Source: Anderseniella sp.
GTDB taxonomy: Bacteria > Pseudomonadota > Alphaproteobacteria > Rhizobiales > Aestuariivirgaceae
Reading direction: 5' to 3'
DNA length: 64,000 nucleotides
NCBI GenBank assembly: GCA_028289645.1
Contig: JANQOK010000017.1
Coordinates: 310,001 to 374,000, forward strand
Under the pieces are notes generated by a model. That model did not search any database, was not told where the DNA came from, and was given only the letters and a program-made list of their open reading frames with translations. The position numbers and the translations under genes were made by a program. Of the stretch, positions 26,305 through 35,324 are shown piece by piece (the first letter of the stretch is position 1; each line of letters starts with the position of its first letter).

Positions 26305-27660
26305 ATGAACACTCAAAACGGCGGTGGCGTCGATTTTCAGATTGAAGGGCCTGTGGTCACACGGGCATTCGTTATTCACCCTGATGTGAAGAGCAGGCAG
26401 GCCGCTGCCGGCTGGCGCGATGCCAGCGACAAGCTGGAAGAAGCCGTTGGGCTGGCGCTGGCGATCGACCTGGAGATTGCCGATGCCATTGTGGTGCCGG
26501 TGCCCAGCCTGAACCCCGCAGCTTTCTTCGGATCCGGCAAGGTGCAGCAGCTTGGCCGGCAGATCGAAGACTCAGAAGCCGACCTGGCTGTGCTCAATGT
26601 GCAACTGTCGCCCGGTCAGCAGCGCAACCTGGAGCGGGCCTGGAAGGTCAAGGTTGTGGACCGGACCGGGCTCATCCTAGAAATATTCGGACGCCGCGCC
26701 AGCACCAGGGAAGGTACGTTGCAGGTTGAACTGGCTCATCTCGACTACCAGAAGAGCCGGCTGGTCAGGTCATGGACCCACCTGGAGAGGCAGCGCGGTG
26801 GACACGGTTTCATGGGCGGACCGGGTGAAAGGCAGCTGGAGGCAGACCGGCGCATCATTCAGGACCGGATCACACGGCTGAAAAAGCAGCTTGATCAAGT
26901 CATCCGGACCAGGACCCTGCATCGCCAGAGCAGGGCAAAGGTACCTTATCCGGTTGTGGCACTGGTCGGGTATACCAATGCCGGCAAGTCGACGCTGTTC
27001 AACCGTCTGACCGATGCCGGGGTCATGGCCAAGGATCAGTTGTTTGCCACGCTTGATCCGACAATGCGCCAAATCGAGTTGCCGAGAGGCCGCAAGGTTA
27101 TCCTGTCAGACACGGTCGGTTTCATCTCCGACCTGCCGACCATGCTGGTTGCAGCGTTTCGCGCGACTCTGGAGGAGGTGCTGGAGGCCGACATCATCCT
27201 GCATGTACGCGACATAGCCCATGCCGAAAGCGAAGAGCAGGCAGGCGATGTCATGGCGGTGTTGCGGGATCTTGGGGTCAGCGAGGAACGGCTGTCCGCG
27301 GTTGTGGAAGTCTGGAACAAGATCGATCTGGTGGCGCCTGAAGATAAGGAGGCGCTCCGCGAGGAGTGCGCGCGCAAGGACAATACCCTCATGGTCTCCG
27401 CACTGACCGGACAGGGTGTTGCCGCGATGCTGGAAATGCTTGAAGGGCGGTTGACCCATCGCAATCCGGTGCTCGACGTCTCGCTCGCAACCGGCGAAGG
27501 TGCGGACCTTGCGTGGATATACGAGCATTCGGAAGTTCTGTCGCGGCAGGACCATGACGACGGCCGGATCACGCTTACGGCACGGTTTGACGACAGGCAG
27601 GCAGGTGCGGCGCACAAGCGTCTGGGAGACCGCCTGAGCCCTGCTTCAGCAGCCGAATGA
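26305..27660 (+). CDS. hflX: Ribosome-associated GTPase HflX
   Basis: A 451-residue Obg-HflX-superfamily GTPase involved in rescue of stalled ribosomes. The N-terminal HflX domain includes PSLNPAAFFGSGKVQQL and the Gly-rich linker GFMGGPGERQLEADRR. The G domain has the P-loop GYTNAGKSTLFN, switch region DTVGFISDLP, and NKID. Transcribed downstream of hfq. Confidence 0.94.
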   Translation: MNTQNGGGVDFQIEGPVVTRAFVIHPDVKSRQAAAGWRDASDKLEEAVGLALAIDLEIADAIVVPVPSLNPAAFFGSGKVQQLGRQIEDSEADLAVLNVQLSPGQQRNLERAWKVKVVDRTGLILEIFGRRASTREGTLQVELAHLDYQKSRLVRSWTHLERQRGGHGFMGGPGERQLEADRRIIQDRITRLKKQLDQVIRTRTLHRQSRAKVPYPVVALVGYTNAGKSTLFNRLTDAGVMAKDQLFATLDPTMRQIELPRGRKVILSDTVGFISDLPTMLVAAFRATLEEVLEADIILHVRDIAHAESEEQAGDVMAVLRDLGVSEERLSAVVEVWNKIDLVAPEDKEALREECARKDNTLMVSALTGQGVAAMLEMLEGRLTHRNPVLDVSLATGEGADLAWIYEHSEVLSRQDHDDGRITLTARFDDRQAGAAHKRLGDRLSPASAAE

Positions 27661-27670
27661 CGTTTCCCGG

Positions 27671-28543
27671 TTACTGTGCCGAGTTGTCCCGCCGGCGTAC
27701 TTCATTCCAGATTTCGTCCATTTCATCGAGGTCGGCCCGCTGAACCGAACTGCCCCGGGCTTTCAATTCATCTTCGACATAGTTGAAGCGGCGGGTGAAT
27801 TTTGAGTTGGCCTTGCGCAGGGCATCTTCGGCATCGAGGCCCAGGTGCCGCCCCAGGTTGACCATAACGAACAGCAGGTCGCCAAACTCTTCGGCTTGTT
27901 TCTCGATGGAAAGTCTGTCGCGTGCCTCGGTCAACTCCTGTGCCTCCTCGATGATTTTGGCGAGAACTCTGGTCACATCGGGCCAGTCGAAACCGACCCG
28001 TGCGGCACGCTTCTGCAGTTTCAGGGCGCGGGTCAGCGCGGGCAGGGCAGCCGGGATATCATCCAGCACCCGTTTGCGCTGTTTCTCGGTGCCTTGACGC
28101 TCGGCATCCTTGGCGCGTTCCCAGAACCCGGCTTTGACACCGGCAGCGCGGGCGGCAGGATCGCCAAATACATGCGGGTGTCGCCGGACCATTTTCGTAG
28201 TGATGGCCTCAACCACGTCGGCAAATTCGAAATGATCTGCCTCTGTGGCCATCTGGGCGTGGTAAACCACCTGCAGCAACAGGTCGCCAAGTTCCTCGCG
28301 CAGGTCATCCATGTCGCCGCGTTCAATGGCATCCAGCACCTCGTAGGCTTCTTCAAGCGTGTAGGGAGCGATCGATGAAAAGTCCTGCTGGAGATCCCAC
28401 GGACACCCGGTTTCAGGCGTCCGCAGGGCTTTCATGATGGCGAGCAGGGTGGCGACGTCCCGTCTCGGCAGGGTCTCCGGCGCCGCCGTAGTCAGGTCGC
28501 CGGGGCTTTTGGTGTTTCCTTCAGGTGATCTGCCTTGATCCAT
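27671..28543 (-). CDS. mazG: Nucleoside triphosphate pyrophosphohydrolase MazG
   Basis: All-alpha NTP pyrophosphatase of about 290 residues that cleans non-canonical or excess NTPs. Two MazG units are visible: the first around GCPWDLQQDFSSIAPYTLEE and EELGDLLLQVVYHAQMA, the second around KIIEEAQELTEA and EEFGDLLFVMVNLGRHL. I chose the ATG starting MDQGRSP. It overlaps the end of the upstream cupin gene by about 50 bases, and ATGs at 28552 and 28606 are alternatives. It converges on hflX. Confidence 0.9.
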   Translation of the reverse strand: MDQGRSPEGNTKSPGDLTTAAPETLPRRDVATLLAIMKALRTPETGCPWDLQQDFSSIAPYTLEEAYEVLDAIERGDMDDLREELGDLLLQVVYHAQMATEADHFEFADVVEAITTKMVRRHPHVFGDPAARAAGVKAGFWERAKDAERQGTEKQRKRVLDDIPAALPALTRALKLQKRAARVGFDWPDVTRVLAKIIEEAQELTEARDRLSIEKQAEEFGDLLFVMVNLGRHLGLDAEDALRKANSKFTRRFNYVEDELKARGSSVQRADLDEMDEIWNEVRRRDNSAQ

Positions 28544-29172
28544 ACCTTGCATCCATTCTTGCCTGCGGTCGCGTGCAAAGTAGCACCGCATGGCAGCCGG
28601 AGCCATGACTGAGGCCGGAAGGTTTCACCGTTTTCTTCAAAACTGCCGTCCATGACAAACAGCTCAACACCGAACGGAACATCAAGTTCGACAGCCGCGC
28701 CGGCATCCCAGATTTCCATCCGCACGTCTTCGCGCTGATCGTGAAACAGCGGCATGACCGAAACGCCCGGACGTTCGACTACCGGCAGCGCGCGCATCTT
28801 GTTGGTGTCGATGCGCACGTGGGTGCGATCCTCAAGGTCGAACTGCCAGAGCTTGACCATGATAACACAGCCCGGTTCCGATCCCGGCGTATGGCTCGAT
28901 TCCGGCGGGTTTCGGATGTAACTGCCAGCAGGAAAATCGCCGTGCTCGTCCTGGAACACACCGTCCAGCACGATGAATTCCTCACCGCCGGTGTGCACAT
29001 GCGGTGAAAACTTGCTGCCTGGCGCGTAGCGAACGATGGTGGTGGCTCGCGCCACCTCCTCGCCGAGCCGGTCCAGCATACGCCTGTCGACGCCCGGCAT
29101 GGGCGACTTCACCCATTCGATCTGGTCACCGTGAACTGCCGCGCGTTTTGAGAAGTCTGCGTTAATCTGCAT
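28492..29172 (-). CDS. ChrR-like double-cupin protein
   Basis: A 226-residue protein with two cupin units. The first has the metal-site pattern FSPHVHTGGEEFIVLDGVF at about 55-75; the second is FGVELFVMDGSFEENGETF. It resembles the cupin part of ChrR anti-sigma factors but lacks the N-terminal zinc anti-sigma domain, so it is probably an enzyme or sensor rather than an anti-sigma factor. It lies 27 bases downstream of a GST gene and so probably shares the TetR-linked promoter region. Confidence 0.8.
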   Translation of the reverse strand: MQINADFSKRAAVHGDQIEWVKSPMPGVDRRMLDRLGEEVARATTIVRYAPGSKFSPHVHTGGEEFIVLDGVFQDEHGDFPAGSYIRNPPESSHTPGSEPGCVIMVKLWQFDLEDRTHVRIDTNKMRALPVVERPGVSVMPLFHDQREDVRMEIWDAGAAVELDVPFGVELFVMDGSFEENGETFRPQSWLRLPCGATLHATAGKNGCKVWIKADHLKETPKAPAT

Positions 29173-29199
29173 TGGATTTGCTCTTTCGTTTTCGCATGT

Positions 29200-29820
29200 T
29201 CAACCGGCTGTGCTCGGGCGTTGCGCGACTTTCTGATGCCAGGCTTTCAGGTTTGCACAGTCGTCAGGCACGTCAATCTTGGCGAAGTCCGCAAATGCCA
29301 GGCCGGCGAATGCCGTAATGTCCGCTACGGAAAAATCGTCACCTGCAATATACGGCTGATCTGCGAGAACCTTGTCAAGGTAGCGCATGCCGTCAATGGC
29401 CCGCTCACGCTGCAAGGTACCCCACGGCTCGCACTGGTTTTTTTCGATGTCGGGACCAAGCCCCGGCGTGGCATGGTGAAAGTAGGCGGCCACGGCATCA
29501 AGCAGGCCGGCTTCGGCGCGACGCTGCATCATGGCTGTGACGGCGCGTTGCTTCGGAGTCGAGCCGGTCAGGGTAGGGGTGCCGTCGAGATTGTCGATGT
29601 ATTCGGTGATGGCGGTGCATTCGGAAATCATGGTTCCGTCTTCCAGTTCCAGCACCGGTACGGCTGCGGACGGGTTCTTGCGGCGGAAATCGGCTTTCTG
29701 GTGCTCGCCAGCCGGTACGTCGACATGAACAAACTCGATCTTGTCGGTCAGGCCCTTTTCAGCAAGGGCAATCCGGACGCGAGCCGGGTTCGGGAAACCG
29801 GGGAAATCATGAATTTTCAT
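29200..29820 (-). CDS. Glutathione S-transferase
   Basis: A 206-residue GST. The thioredoxin-like domain (MKIHDFPGFPNPARVRIALA; NPSAAVPVLELEDGTMISEC) and helical domain (YIAGDDFSVADITAFAGLAF) are complete. It is divergent from a TetR gene and its start is 19 bases from a palindromic operator, so it is the likely target of that repressor. It is followed by the cupin gene and mazG on the same strand. Confidence 0.88.
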   Translation of the reverse strand: MKIHDFPGFPNPARVRIALAEKGLTDKIEFVHVDVPAGEHQKADFRRKNPSAAVPVLELEDGTMISECTAITEYIDNLDGTPTLTGSTPKQRAVTAMMQRRAEAGLLDAVAAYFHHATPGLGPDIEKNQCEPWGTLQRERAIDGMRYLDKVLADQPYIAGDDFSVADITAFAGLAFADFAKIDVPDDCANLKAWHQKVAQRPSTAG

Positions 29821-29838
29821 AGGGCTCTCCTGTTTGTT

Positions 29839-29910
29839 TACCTATCAGTAGGTAGACAAACATTATAACCTATGCAAACGGCCGTCAATAGCCTATCTAA
29901 TGATAGGTAG
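29839..29910. promoter_or_regulatory. Two TetR-type operators between the GST and tetR genes
   Basis: Site 1 at 29839-29854 is TACCTA-TCAG-TAGGTA, a perfect palindrome. Site 2 at 29892-29907 is CCTATC-TAAT-GATAGG, also perfect, and its reverse strand reads ACCTATCATTAGATAG, nearly the same word as site 1. Both lie in the 111-base gap between divergent start codons, so one repressor can control both directions. Confidence 0.75.
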
Positions 29911-29931
29911 ATAAACCTGCAGGAGTTGATC

Positions 29932-30459
29932 ATGTCCATGCACGACAAAATTCTGGAGGCTGCGGAAGCCAGATTGCGGTCAGGCGGTTACGGCGCGGTG
30001 AGCTTTCGTGACCTTGCCAGCGATGTCGGGGTCAAGAGTGCCAGTGTGCATTATCACTTTCCTCGCAAGGAGGACCTCGGCGTGGCCGTGGTGACGGCCT
30101 ATACGGAAAAGGTCTTTGAAGCGCTGGGTATGGCGATGCAGGCCAGGACTCCGCGCGACAGGCTTGCAGGCTATATCGGCGTGTTCAGACATGCGTTGGT
30201 TGAGGAAGATGCCATTTGCCTGTGCGCCATGCTGGGTGCCGAGGCGAGGGGACTGCCGCACCAGGTTGCAGAAGCCGTCAGAGTGTTTTTCCAGGCCAAT
30301 ATAGACTGGCTGGACGAAGCGCTGGCCAATGCCTCCAGAAAACCGAAATCAGCAGAGATCATTGCCGCCCTTGAAGGCGCGATGTTGCTTGCCAATACGA
30401 TGGACTCCATCGCTGTGTTTGAAGATGTTGCAGATGGGTTGTTGAGCAGGACCGAGTGA
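29932..30459 (+). CDS. TetR-family transcriptional regulator
   Basis: A 175-residue repressor. The N-terminal HTH is ILEAAEARLRSGGYGAVSFR followed by DLASDVGVKSASVHYHFPRK, the classic TetR signature. The rest is a helical ligand-binding domain. The start ATG at 29932 has AGGAG six bases upstream. Two matching palindromes in the upstream gap indicate autoregulation and control of the divergent GST gene. The inducer is probably an electrophile or xenobiotic (inference from the GST). Confidence 0.9.
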   Translation: MSMHDKILEAAEARLRSGGYGAVSFRDLASDVGVKSASVHYHFPRKEDLGVAVVTAYTEKVFEALGMAMQARTPRDRLAGYIGVFRHALVEEDAICLCAMLGAEARGLPHQVAEAVRVFFQANIDWLDEALANASRKPKSAEIIAALEGAMLLANTMDSIAVFEDVADGLLSRTE

Positions 30460-30731
30460 CCCTGGTCGGCCGCTCACTTTGTGAGCAGCAGCCTTGAACG
30501 TGACTTGTACAGTCCGTACTGTGACATTCAAAGACAACTCGGCAGTGTGCCGAGGCACGCCAGTAAGGCAAGAGAGTAGGGGGCTCGCCATCCAGCTTAC
30601 ATTGTGATTGGGTAATCCGGGTGTGATGCGCTGGCCGCACAACTCTCAACTGGTACCGGAACGGACGGCACAGACCAAGCCTAGCCACCTGGCGGACAGG
30701 TGGCAGGTGTTCGACCACGAAGGGAAGCAAC

Positions 30732-32009
30732 ATGTCGAGAGTTCAAAAGTTCGGTTCGATTGATTTGCCGGAGAAGGCGGCCAAGGTCTTGGAGGCCGGG
30801 CGCAGGCTAGACCGACGCAGCTTTCTCGGGGCAGTGGGTGCCGCTGGCATGAGCGCTGGCGCCATCACTATCGGTGCCCGGTCGGCGGCGACGCAGGACC
30901 TGGGTCCAGTTGCACCGCCTACCACAGTTACCACGCCGCCGCGTGACTTCGGGCCCGGCGGAGCACCGACCACGTATTTCTGGGATCCGGATGTGATTGC
31001 GGTCGATCCGTCGTTCAATGGTCTGGCGCAACCGAACAGTGCAATTAAGCGGCTGTGGACCGGGGCGTTGTGGGCCGAGGGGCCGGCCTGGAACAGCGTC
31101 GGCCGCTATCTGGTGTGGAGTGATATTCCCAACAACCGTCAGATGCGCTGGATCGAGGACGACGGGCATGTGAGCATCTTCCGCAATCCGTCCAACAACA
31201 GCAATGGCAATACGTTCGACTTCCAGGGCCGGCAGATTTCCTGTGAACATCTGATGCGGCGCGTGGTGCGCTATGAATTGGACGGGTCCGCGACGGTGCT
31301 TGCGGATTCGTACGAAGGCAAGCGGCTGAACTCTCCCAACGACGCTGTCCCACATCCCGACGGCAGCATCTGGTTCACCGATCCGCCTTATGGCAGCCTG
31401 GTCTACGAAGGAGCGCCGGACATTGCAGGCGGTCCGACCAATCCTGATGGCAGGCTGAACCCGACGCTTGGCCAACCGGCCGGCATTGGCACCGAGTGGC
31501 AACGCGCGCTGCCGACCCAGACCTACCGATTGGCAGCGGACGGCACGCTGACCGTGGTTGCCACCGAGGAACAGATACCCGACCCCAACGGCTTGTGTTT
31601 TTCACCCGATTACAAGCGGCTCTATGTGGCGAGCACCGGCAAGGGGCCTGGTGACACGGGGCCGGGCGGGCAGGGCAACGTGTTTGTGATGGATGTCGGC
31701 GATGACGGCAGCGTCTCCAACCACCGGCTGTTTACCGATTGCATGGTTGATGACATCAAATGCGGTCCCGACGGCGTGCGTTGCGACGTGTCCGGGCATG
31801 TCTGGATATCCAGCAATGCTGGCCGCAATGTCGGCTATAGTGGAGTAACTGTGTGGAACCCGGAGGGCAAACTTGTCGGCCGTATCCGGCTGCCTGAGAT
31901 CTGCGGCAATTTGTGTTTTGGTGGACCCAAGCGCAACCGTCTGTTCATGGTGGCAAGCCAGTCACTTTACGCGGTCTATACGCAAACCCAGGGCGCAGCG
32001 CCAAGTTGA
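30732..32009 (+). CDS. Tat-exported SMP-30/gluconolactonase-like protein
   Basis: A 425-residue protein with a twin-arginine signal (RRSFLGAVGAAGMSAGAITI at about 28-47) followed by a Thr/Pro-rich linker and a six-bladed beta-propeller of the SMP-30/gluconolactonase/LRE family. Propeller motifs: GALWAEGPAWNSVGRYLVWS, KRLNSPNDAVPHPDGSIWFT, DPNGLCFSPDYKRLYVAST, GPDGVRCDVSGHVWISS. Glu in WAEGPAW, Asn in SPND and the later Asp positions fit the metal site. It would hydrolyse a lactone in the periplasm; the substrate is unknown. Confidence 0.88.
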   Translation: MSRVQKFGSIDLPEKAAKVLEAGRRLDRRSFLGAVGAAGMSAGAITIGARSAATQDLGPVAPPTTVTTPPRDFGPGGAPTTYFWDPDVIAVDPSFNGLAQPNSAIKRLWTGALWAEGPAWNSVGRYLVWSDIPNNRQMRWIEDDGHVSIFRNPSNNSNGNTFDFQGRQISCEHLMRRVVRYELDGSATVLADSYEGKRLNSPNDAVPHPDGSIWFTDPPYGSLVYEGAPDIAGGPTNPDGRLNPTLGQPAGIGTEWQRALPTQTYRLAADGTLTVVATEEQIPDPNGLCFSPDYKRLYVASTGKGPGDTGPGGQGNVFVMDVGDDGSVSNHRLFTDCMVDDIKCGPDGVRCDVSGHVWISSNAGRNVGYSGVTVWNPEGKLVGRIRLPEICGNLCFGGPKRNRLFMVASQSLYAVYTQTQGAAPS

Positions 32010-32092
32010 GTTTGGCTGTATTGTTGCCAAGAGTGGTTGAGGGTGCGCGGCAGCGCGCCCTCTCATATTGTCAGGAGCGATGGGGTGGGCAT

Positions 32093-32566
32093 ATGCCGTC
32101 TCTCAAGGTCAGGAAGTTCGAGGCGGCGGATGCTGGGGCAACTGCGCAAATCTATTTCGACGCTGTCCGATTTGGCGCTGCCGGGCACTATGATGAACGC
32201 CAAAGGAAAGCCTGGACAGAGAAGGTTCCTGACACCCGACAATGGCTCACCCGGCTCAATTCGCAGCACACTTTTGTCGCGGAAGTGAATTCAGAACCGG
32301 TCGGCTTCATGACCGTCGATGACGCCGGACACATTGACCTGGCGTTCGTGGCGCCGGACCAGATGGGCACAGGCGTTGCAGATGCCCTGTATGCGGCTGT
32401 TGAAGCGCAGGCGCTGCAAACGGGAGCAGGGCGGCTGGACACGGCTGCCAGTCACCTGGCCCGCAGCTTCTTTGCCCGGCACGGCTGGTCCGTGGTCAAA
32501 CAGCAATCCGTCACCATAGGCGAAGTTGAGCTGACGAATTTCATCATGGAAAAGAACTTGAACTGA
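32093..32566 (+). CDS. GNAT-family N-acetyltransferase
   Basis: A 157-residue acetyltransferase. The acetyl-CoA motif A region is HIDLAFVAPDQMGTGVADAL (degenerate Q/RxxGxG/A as QMGTGVA), followed by ARSFFARHGWSVVKQQ. The start at 32093 begins MPSLKVRKFEAADAGATAQI, the usual GNAT opening; the frame extends further upstream without homology. Substrate unknown. Confidence 0.82.
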   Translation: MPSLKVRKFEAADAGATAQIYFDAVRFGAAGHYDERQRKAWTEKVPDTRQWLTRLNSQHTFVAEVNSEPVGFMTVDDAGHIDLAFVAPDQMGTGVADALYAAVEAQALQTGAGRLDTAASHLARSFFARHGWSVVKQQSVTIGEVELTNFIMEKNLN

Positions 32567-32577
32567 AAGCTTCCATC

Positions 32578-33012
32578 TCAACCCTGAAACTCGATCATCA
32601 CCGACCGCGCACTGCGCTGCGCGTCGCCATGGTGCACGGCCTCGATATTGTTTCCGTCCGGGTCTAGGACGAAAGCAGCATAGTAACCCGGATGGTAAGC
32701 TCGTTCGCCGGGTGCGCCGTTGTCGCGCCCGCCATGGGCCAGCGCCGCACGGTAAACCGCATCGACTGTTGCGCGGTCCTTGGCCTGGAAGGCCAGATGG
32801 TGGCGCCCGGTCAGCACGCCCAGCACCGCCGGACTTTCGGCCGAGGAGACCACGAGTTCGTCGGCCCAGAAAAAGTTTTCGGTTGTCCCGACAATAGGGA
32901 TGTCCAGCACGCCCAAAACCGCCGTGTAGAAGTCCTGGCTGGCCTTGAGGTCGCGGACCACGAGCTGGAGGTGGTCGATAAGCCGGCCGCGATGTAACTG
33001 GCTGGTTTCCAT
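32578..33012 (-). CDS. Glyoxalase/bleomycin-resistance (VOC) family protein
   Basis: A 144-residue vicinal-oxygen-chelate protein. Paired beta-alpha units begin LIDHLQLVVRDLKASQDFYT and GRHHLAFQAKDRATVDAVYR. Metal ligands fit His14 in IDHLQLVV, His72 in HHLAF, and Glu in GNNIEAVHH near the C-terminus. It could be an enzyme or a drug-binding protein. It is convergent with the GNAT gene. Confidence 0.85.
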   Translation of the reverse strand: METSQLHRGRLIDHLQLVVRDLKASQDFYTAVLGVLDIPIVGTTENFFWADELVVSSAESPAVLGVLTGRHHLAFQAKDRATVDAVYRAALAHGGRDNGAPGERAYHPGYYAAFVLDPDGNNIEAVHHGDAQRSARSVMIEFQG

Positions 33013-33118
33013 GGCAAGACTCCTCTAATGCGTAATTCGCATAATATATATTATGGAATATTATTGTGTGACGAAAACCCGGTTTCCGGAATTTTCAGTG
33101 TGTGAGCACGAATTAGTC

Positions 33119-34381
33119 CTATTCCGCTGCTGCCTTCGATGCCCCTGGCGTCGGCAGCTTATGCGGCAGCGCCGTGACCGCAGCAAGGATCAGCAGTGCC
33201 GCGCCTGCCAGAATGCGGAACAGCATGTCGAAGCCCCAGTTGTCATAGACAAAGGCGATCAGCGGCAGCGACACGGCAAGTACGGAGAATGCCACAACAT
33301 ACCTGACGCCGTAAATGCGCGCCCGGTATGGACCGCTGGCCATCTTGCCGATCATGTAGTCGTTGATCGGAATTTGTCCGAAGGCTCCCAGCATGAAGCC
33401 GAGCGCGACAGCCAATGCGACGGCATCCGTCAGGCCAGGCATCAATGAGAAACAGACCAGTTGCATGGATGCCACGGTCATGAACACCAGCCTCGGGCCA
33501 TAGCGGTCAAGCATGCTGCCGACAACCAGCTGGGCAATTGAGGCTGCTGCAAACACGATGAACGCAAGTGAACCGATCATGGTGGCTATGTCGCTTTGGC
33601 CGGTCTCGCCTAGTGTCCTGGTTAACGCCGACAGCTGGTTGGCAAAGCCTTGCAGGCGTTCGTCAAAAATCTTCGGCAGTGCGAAGGTCGTGGACTGGAA
33701 GATGATGGATGAAACGGCGGTGGTCAGGAAGACGATTGCCGACACACGGATCAGCAGTTTGCGACGTGCCGGCGCTGGTGTGGCCTGCACTTCCCGATGG
33801 CCAGCCTTGCTGTTCACACGATCAGCCCGGATAGCGTCACGGCGCAGCGCGAGGTACGCCAGACCTGTGACAATGGAGAAGATGCCGGGCAGCACGAAGG
33901 CCATGCGCCAACCGCCATTGTCGATCATGTAGCCGGTGATCAGGGCTGCGCTGGCCACACCAAGATTTCCCCAGACGCCATTGGCCGCGATGCGCATGCC
34001 TGTGTTGCGCCATGTCATGGTGACGATTGCCAAGCCGACCGGATGGTAGATGGCCGCAAACATGCCGATGATGAAGAGACCGATACCGATTTGCAGGGGC
34101 GTTGTGGCGAAACTGGTGGCAATCGATGACAGGCCGATGCCGATGAAGAAGACCACCATCATACCGTCCCTGCTCCACTTGTCCGCGAGCCAGCCGGCAG
34201 GCAGCGAGAAAAGCCCGAACGCAAAGAAGCCCGGCGTGGCATAGACCAGCAATTCGGCGTACCCGACACCCCACTCCCGATGCAACGCCAGCGCAGCCAC
34301 GGTTGCGAATATGAGTGTGAACAAGTGATCGAGAAAGTGCCCGATGTTCAGCAGCAGGAAGTAGCAGCGATCTCTGGTCAC
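33119..34381 (-). CDS. Major facilitator superfamily transporter
   Basis: A 420-residue MFS protein with about 12 hydrophobic segments. MFS hallmark between TM2 and TM3: GWLADKWSRDGMM; the second half repeats it as GSMLDRYGPRLVF. The N-terminus MTRDRCYFLLLNIGHFLDHL with FTLIFAT resembles the fosmidomycin-resistance-like subgroup. It is divergent from an AraC regulator gene (about 120 bp between starts), which likely controls it. Confidence 0.88.
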   Translation of the reverse strand: MTRDRCYFLLLNIGHFLDHLFTLIFATVAALALHREWGVGYAELLVYATPGFFAFGLFSLPAGWLADKWSRDGMMVVFFIGIGLSSIATSFATTPLQIGIGLFIIGMFAAIYHPVGLAIVTMTWRNTGMRIAANGVWGNLGVASAALITGYMIDNGGWRMAFVLPGIFSIVTGLAYLALRRDAIRADRVNSKAGHREVQATPAPARRKLLIRVSAIVFLTTAVSSIIFQSTTFALPKIFDERLQGFANQLSALTRTLGETGQSDIATMIGSLAFIVFAAASIAQLVVGSMLDRYGPRLVFMTVASMQLVCFSLMPGLTDAVALAVALGFMLGAFGQIPINDYMIGKMASGPYRARIYGVRYVVAFSVLAVSLPLIAFVYDNWGFDMLFRILAGAALLILAAVTALPHKLPTPGASKAAAE

Positions 34382-34504
34382 GTTTATGAAGCCTCATTCA
34401 TGCCGTTTGCGGCATCATTATAGATTTGGCCTGTTTTCGATGTCGTGCCACAATTCGTCGAAATTGGGCCAACCGCAATTCACTTCACTGCATGAGGAGA
34501 AGCC

Positions 34505-35296
34505 ATGAGCGTAGCCGGCGTTCGCAGTACCGATCCTGGAGACTACCAGGACCTGCCGCAACCGATTGTGGTGATGGCCAAGAGTTTTGCTGACGGTTTC
34601 TCGATCCCGTCCCACGATCACCAACGCGACCAGTTTCTGTATGCGGTCAGCGGTGTCATGAGACTGCGAACGGATAGCGATGCGTGGCTTGTGCCGCCGG
34701 ACGGGGCCGCCTACATCCCTGCCGGCCTGATGCACTCCGTGAGCATGCACGGTGATGTCGACATGCGCACCTTGTACATAGACCCGTCGGTTGTGCGAAG
34801 GCGTCGGCGCGAGCTGAGCGTGGTGGCAGTGCCTGCCCTGCTTAAGGAACTGATCCTGGCCCTGGGACATGAACCCGTGGCCTATGGTGCGGGCAGTCGC
34901 GGCAGTCTCATTGCACAGATGATCGAACAGGAAATACATCTGGCCAAGGCGCTGTCGCTGCATGTCCCCCTTCCCCGCGATCCTCGCCTTCAAAAGCTGT
35001 GTGCTGAGCTTCTTGCAGATCCTTCAGACCGCAAGACACTGGACCAATGGTCTGAGGTAACCGGCGCCTCTGCGCGGACGCTGGCGCGGCTGTTCGACAG
35101 AGACCTCGGCATGAGTTTCGTTCAATGGCGTCGGCGCGTGCGCTTCCAGAGCGCTCTTGAGGCGTTATCCCAGGGCGTGCCGGTGTCGATTGTCGCCCGG
35201 CAACACGGCTATCGCAGTCCCAGTGCCTTCACCGCCGCCTTTGGAAAAGCGATGGGTCATTCGCCGTCCAGGCTAATGCCCGGAGGTGAAACTTAA
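34505..35296 (+). CDS. AraC-family regulator with N-terminal cupin
   Basis: A 263-residue regulator. An N-terminal cupin (IPSHDHQRDQFLYAVSGVMR; AAYIPAGLMHSVSMHG) is followed by a two-HTH AraC domain (TLDQWSEVTGASARTLARLF; VSIVARQHGYRSPSAFTAAF). The LHVPLPRDPRLQKLC linker is like that of NimR (YeaM). NimR in E. coli lies next to and controls the MFS gene nimT, the same arrangement as here. Confidence 0.87.
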   Translation: MSVAGVRSTDPGDYQDLPQPIVVMAKSFADGFSIPSHDHQRDQFLYAVSGVMRLRTDSDAWLVPPDGAAYIPAGLMHSVSMHGDVDMRTLYIDPSVVRRRRRELSVVAVPALLKELILALGHEPVAYGAGSRGSLIAQMIEQEIHLAKALSLHVPLPRDPRLQKLCAELLADPSDRKTLDQWSEVTGASARTLARLFDRDLGMSFVQWRRRVRFQSALEALSQGVPVSIVARQHGYRSPSAFTAAFGKAMGHSPSRLMPGGET

Positions 35297-35324
35297 GCGG
35301 TGCGTGACGCCAGCCGGCACCGCG

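Noticed and set aside
28492-29172. ChrR anti-sigma factor
   Set aside because: It has cupin units but lacks the N-terminal zinc anti-sigma domain and no ECF sigma gene is adjacent.
33797-34129. Plus-strand frames inside the MFS gene
   Set aside because: Antisense to a clear 12-segment transporter.
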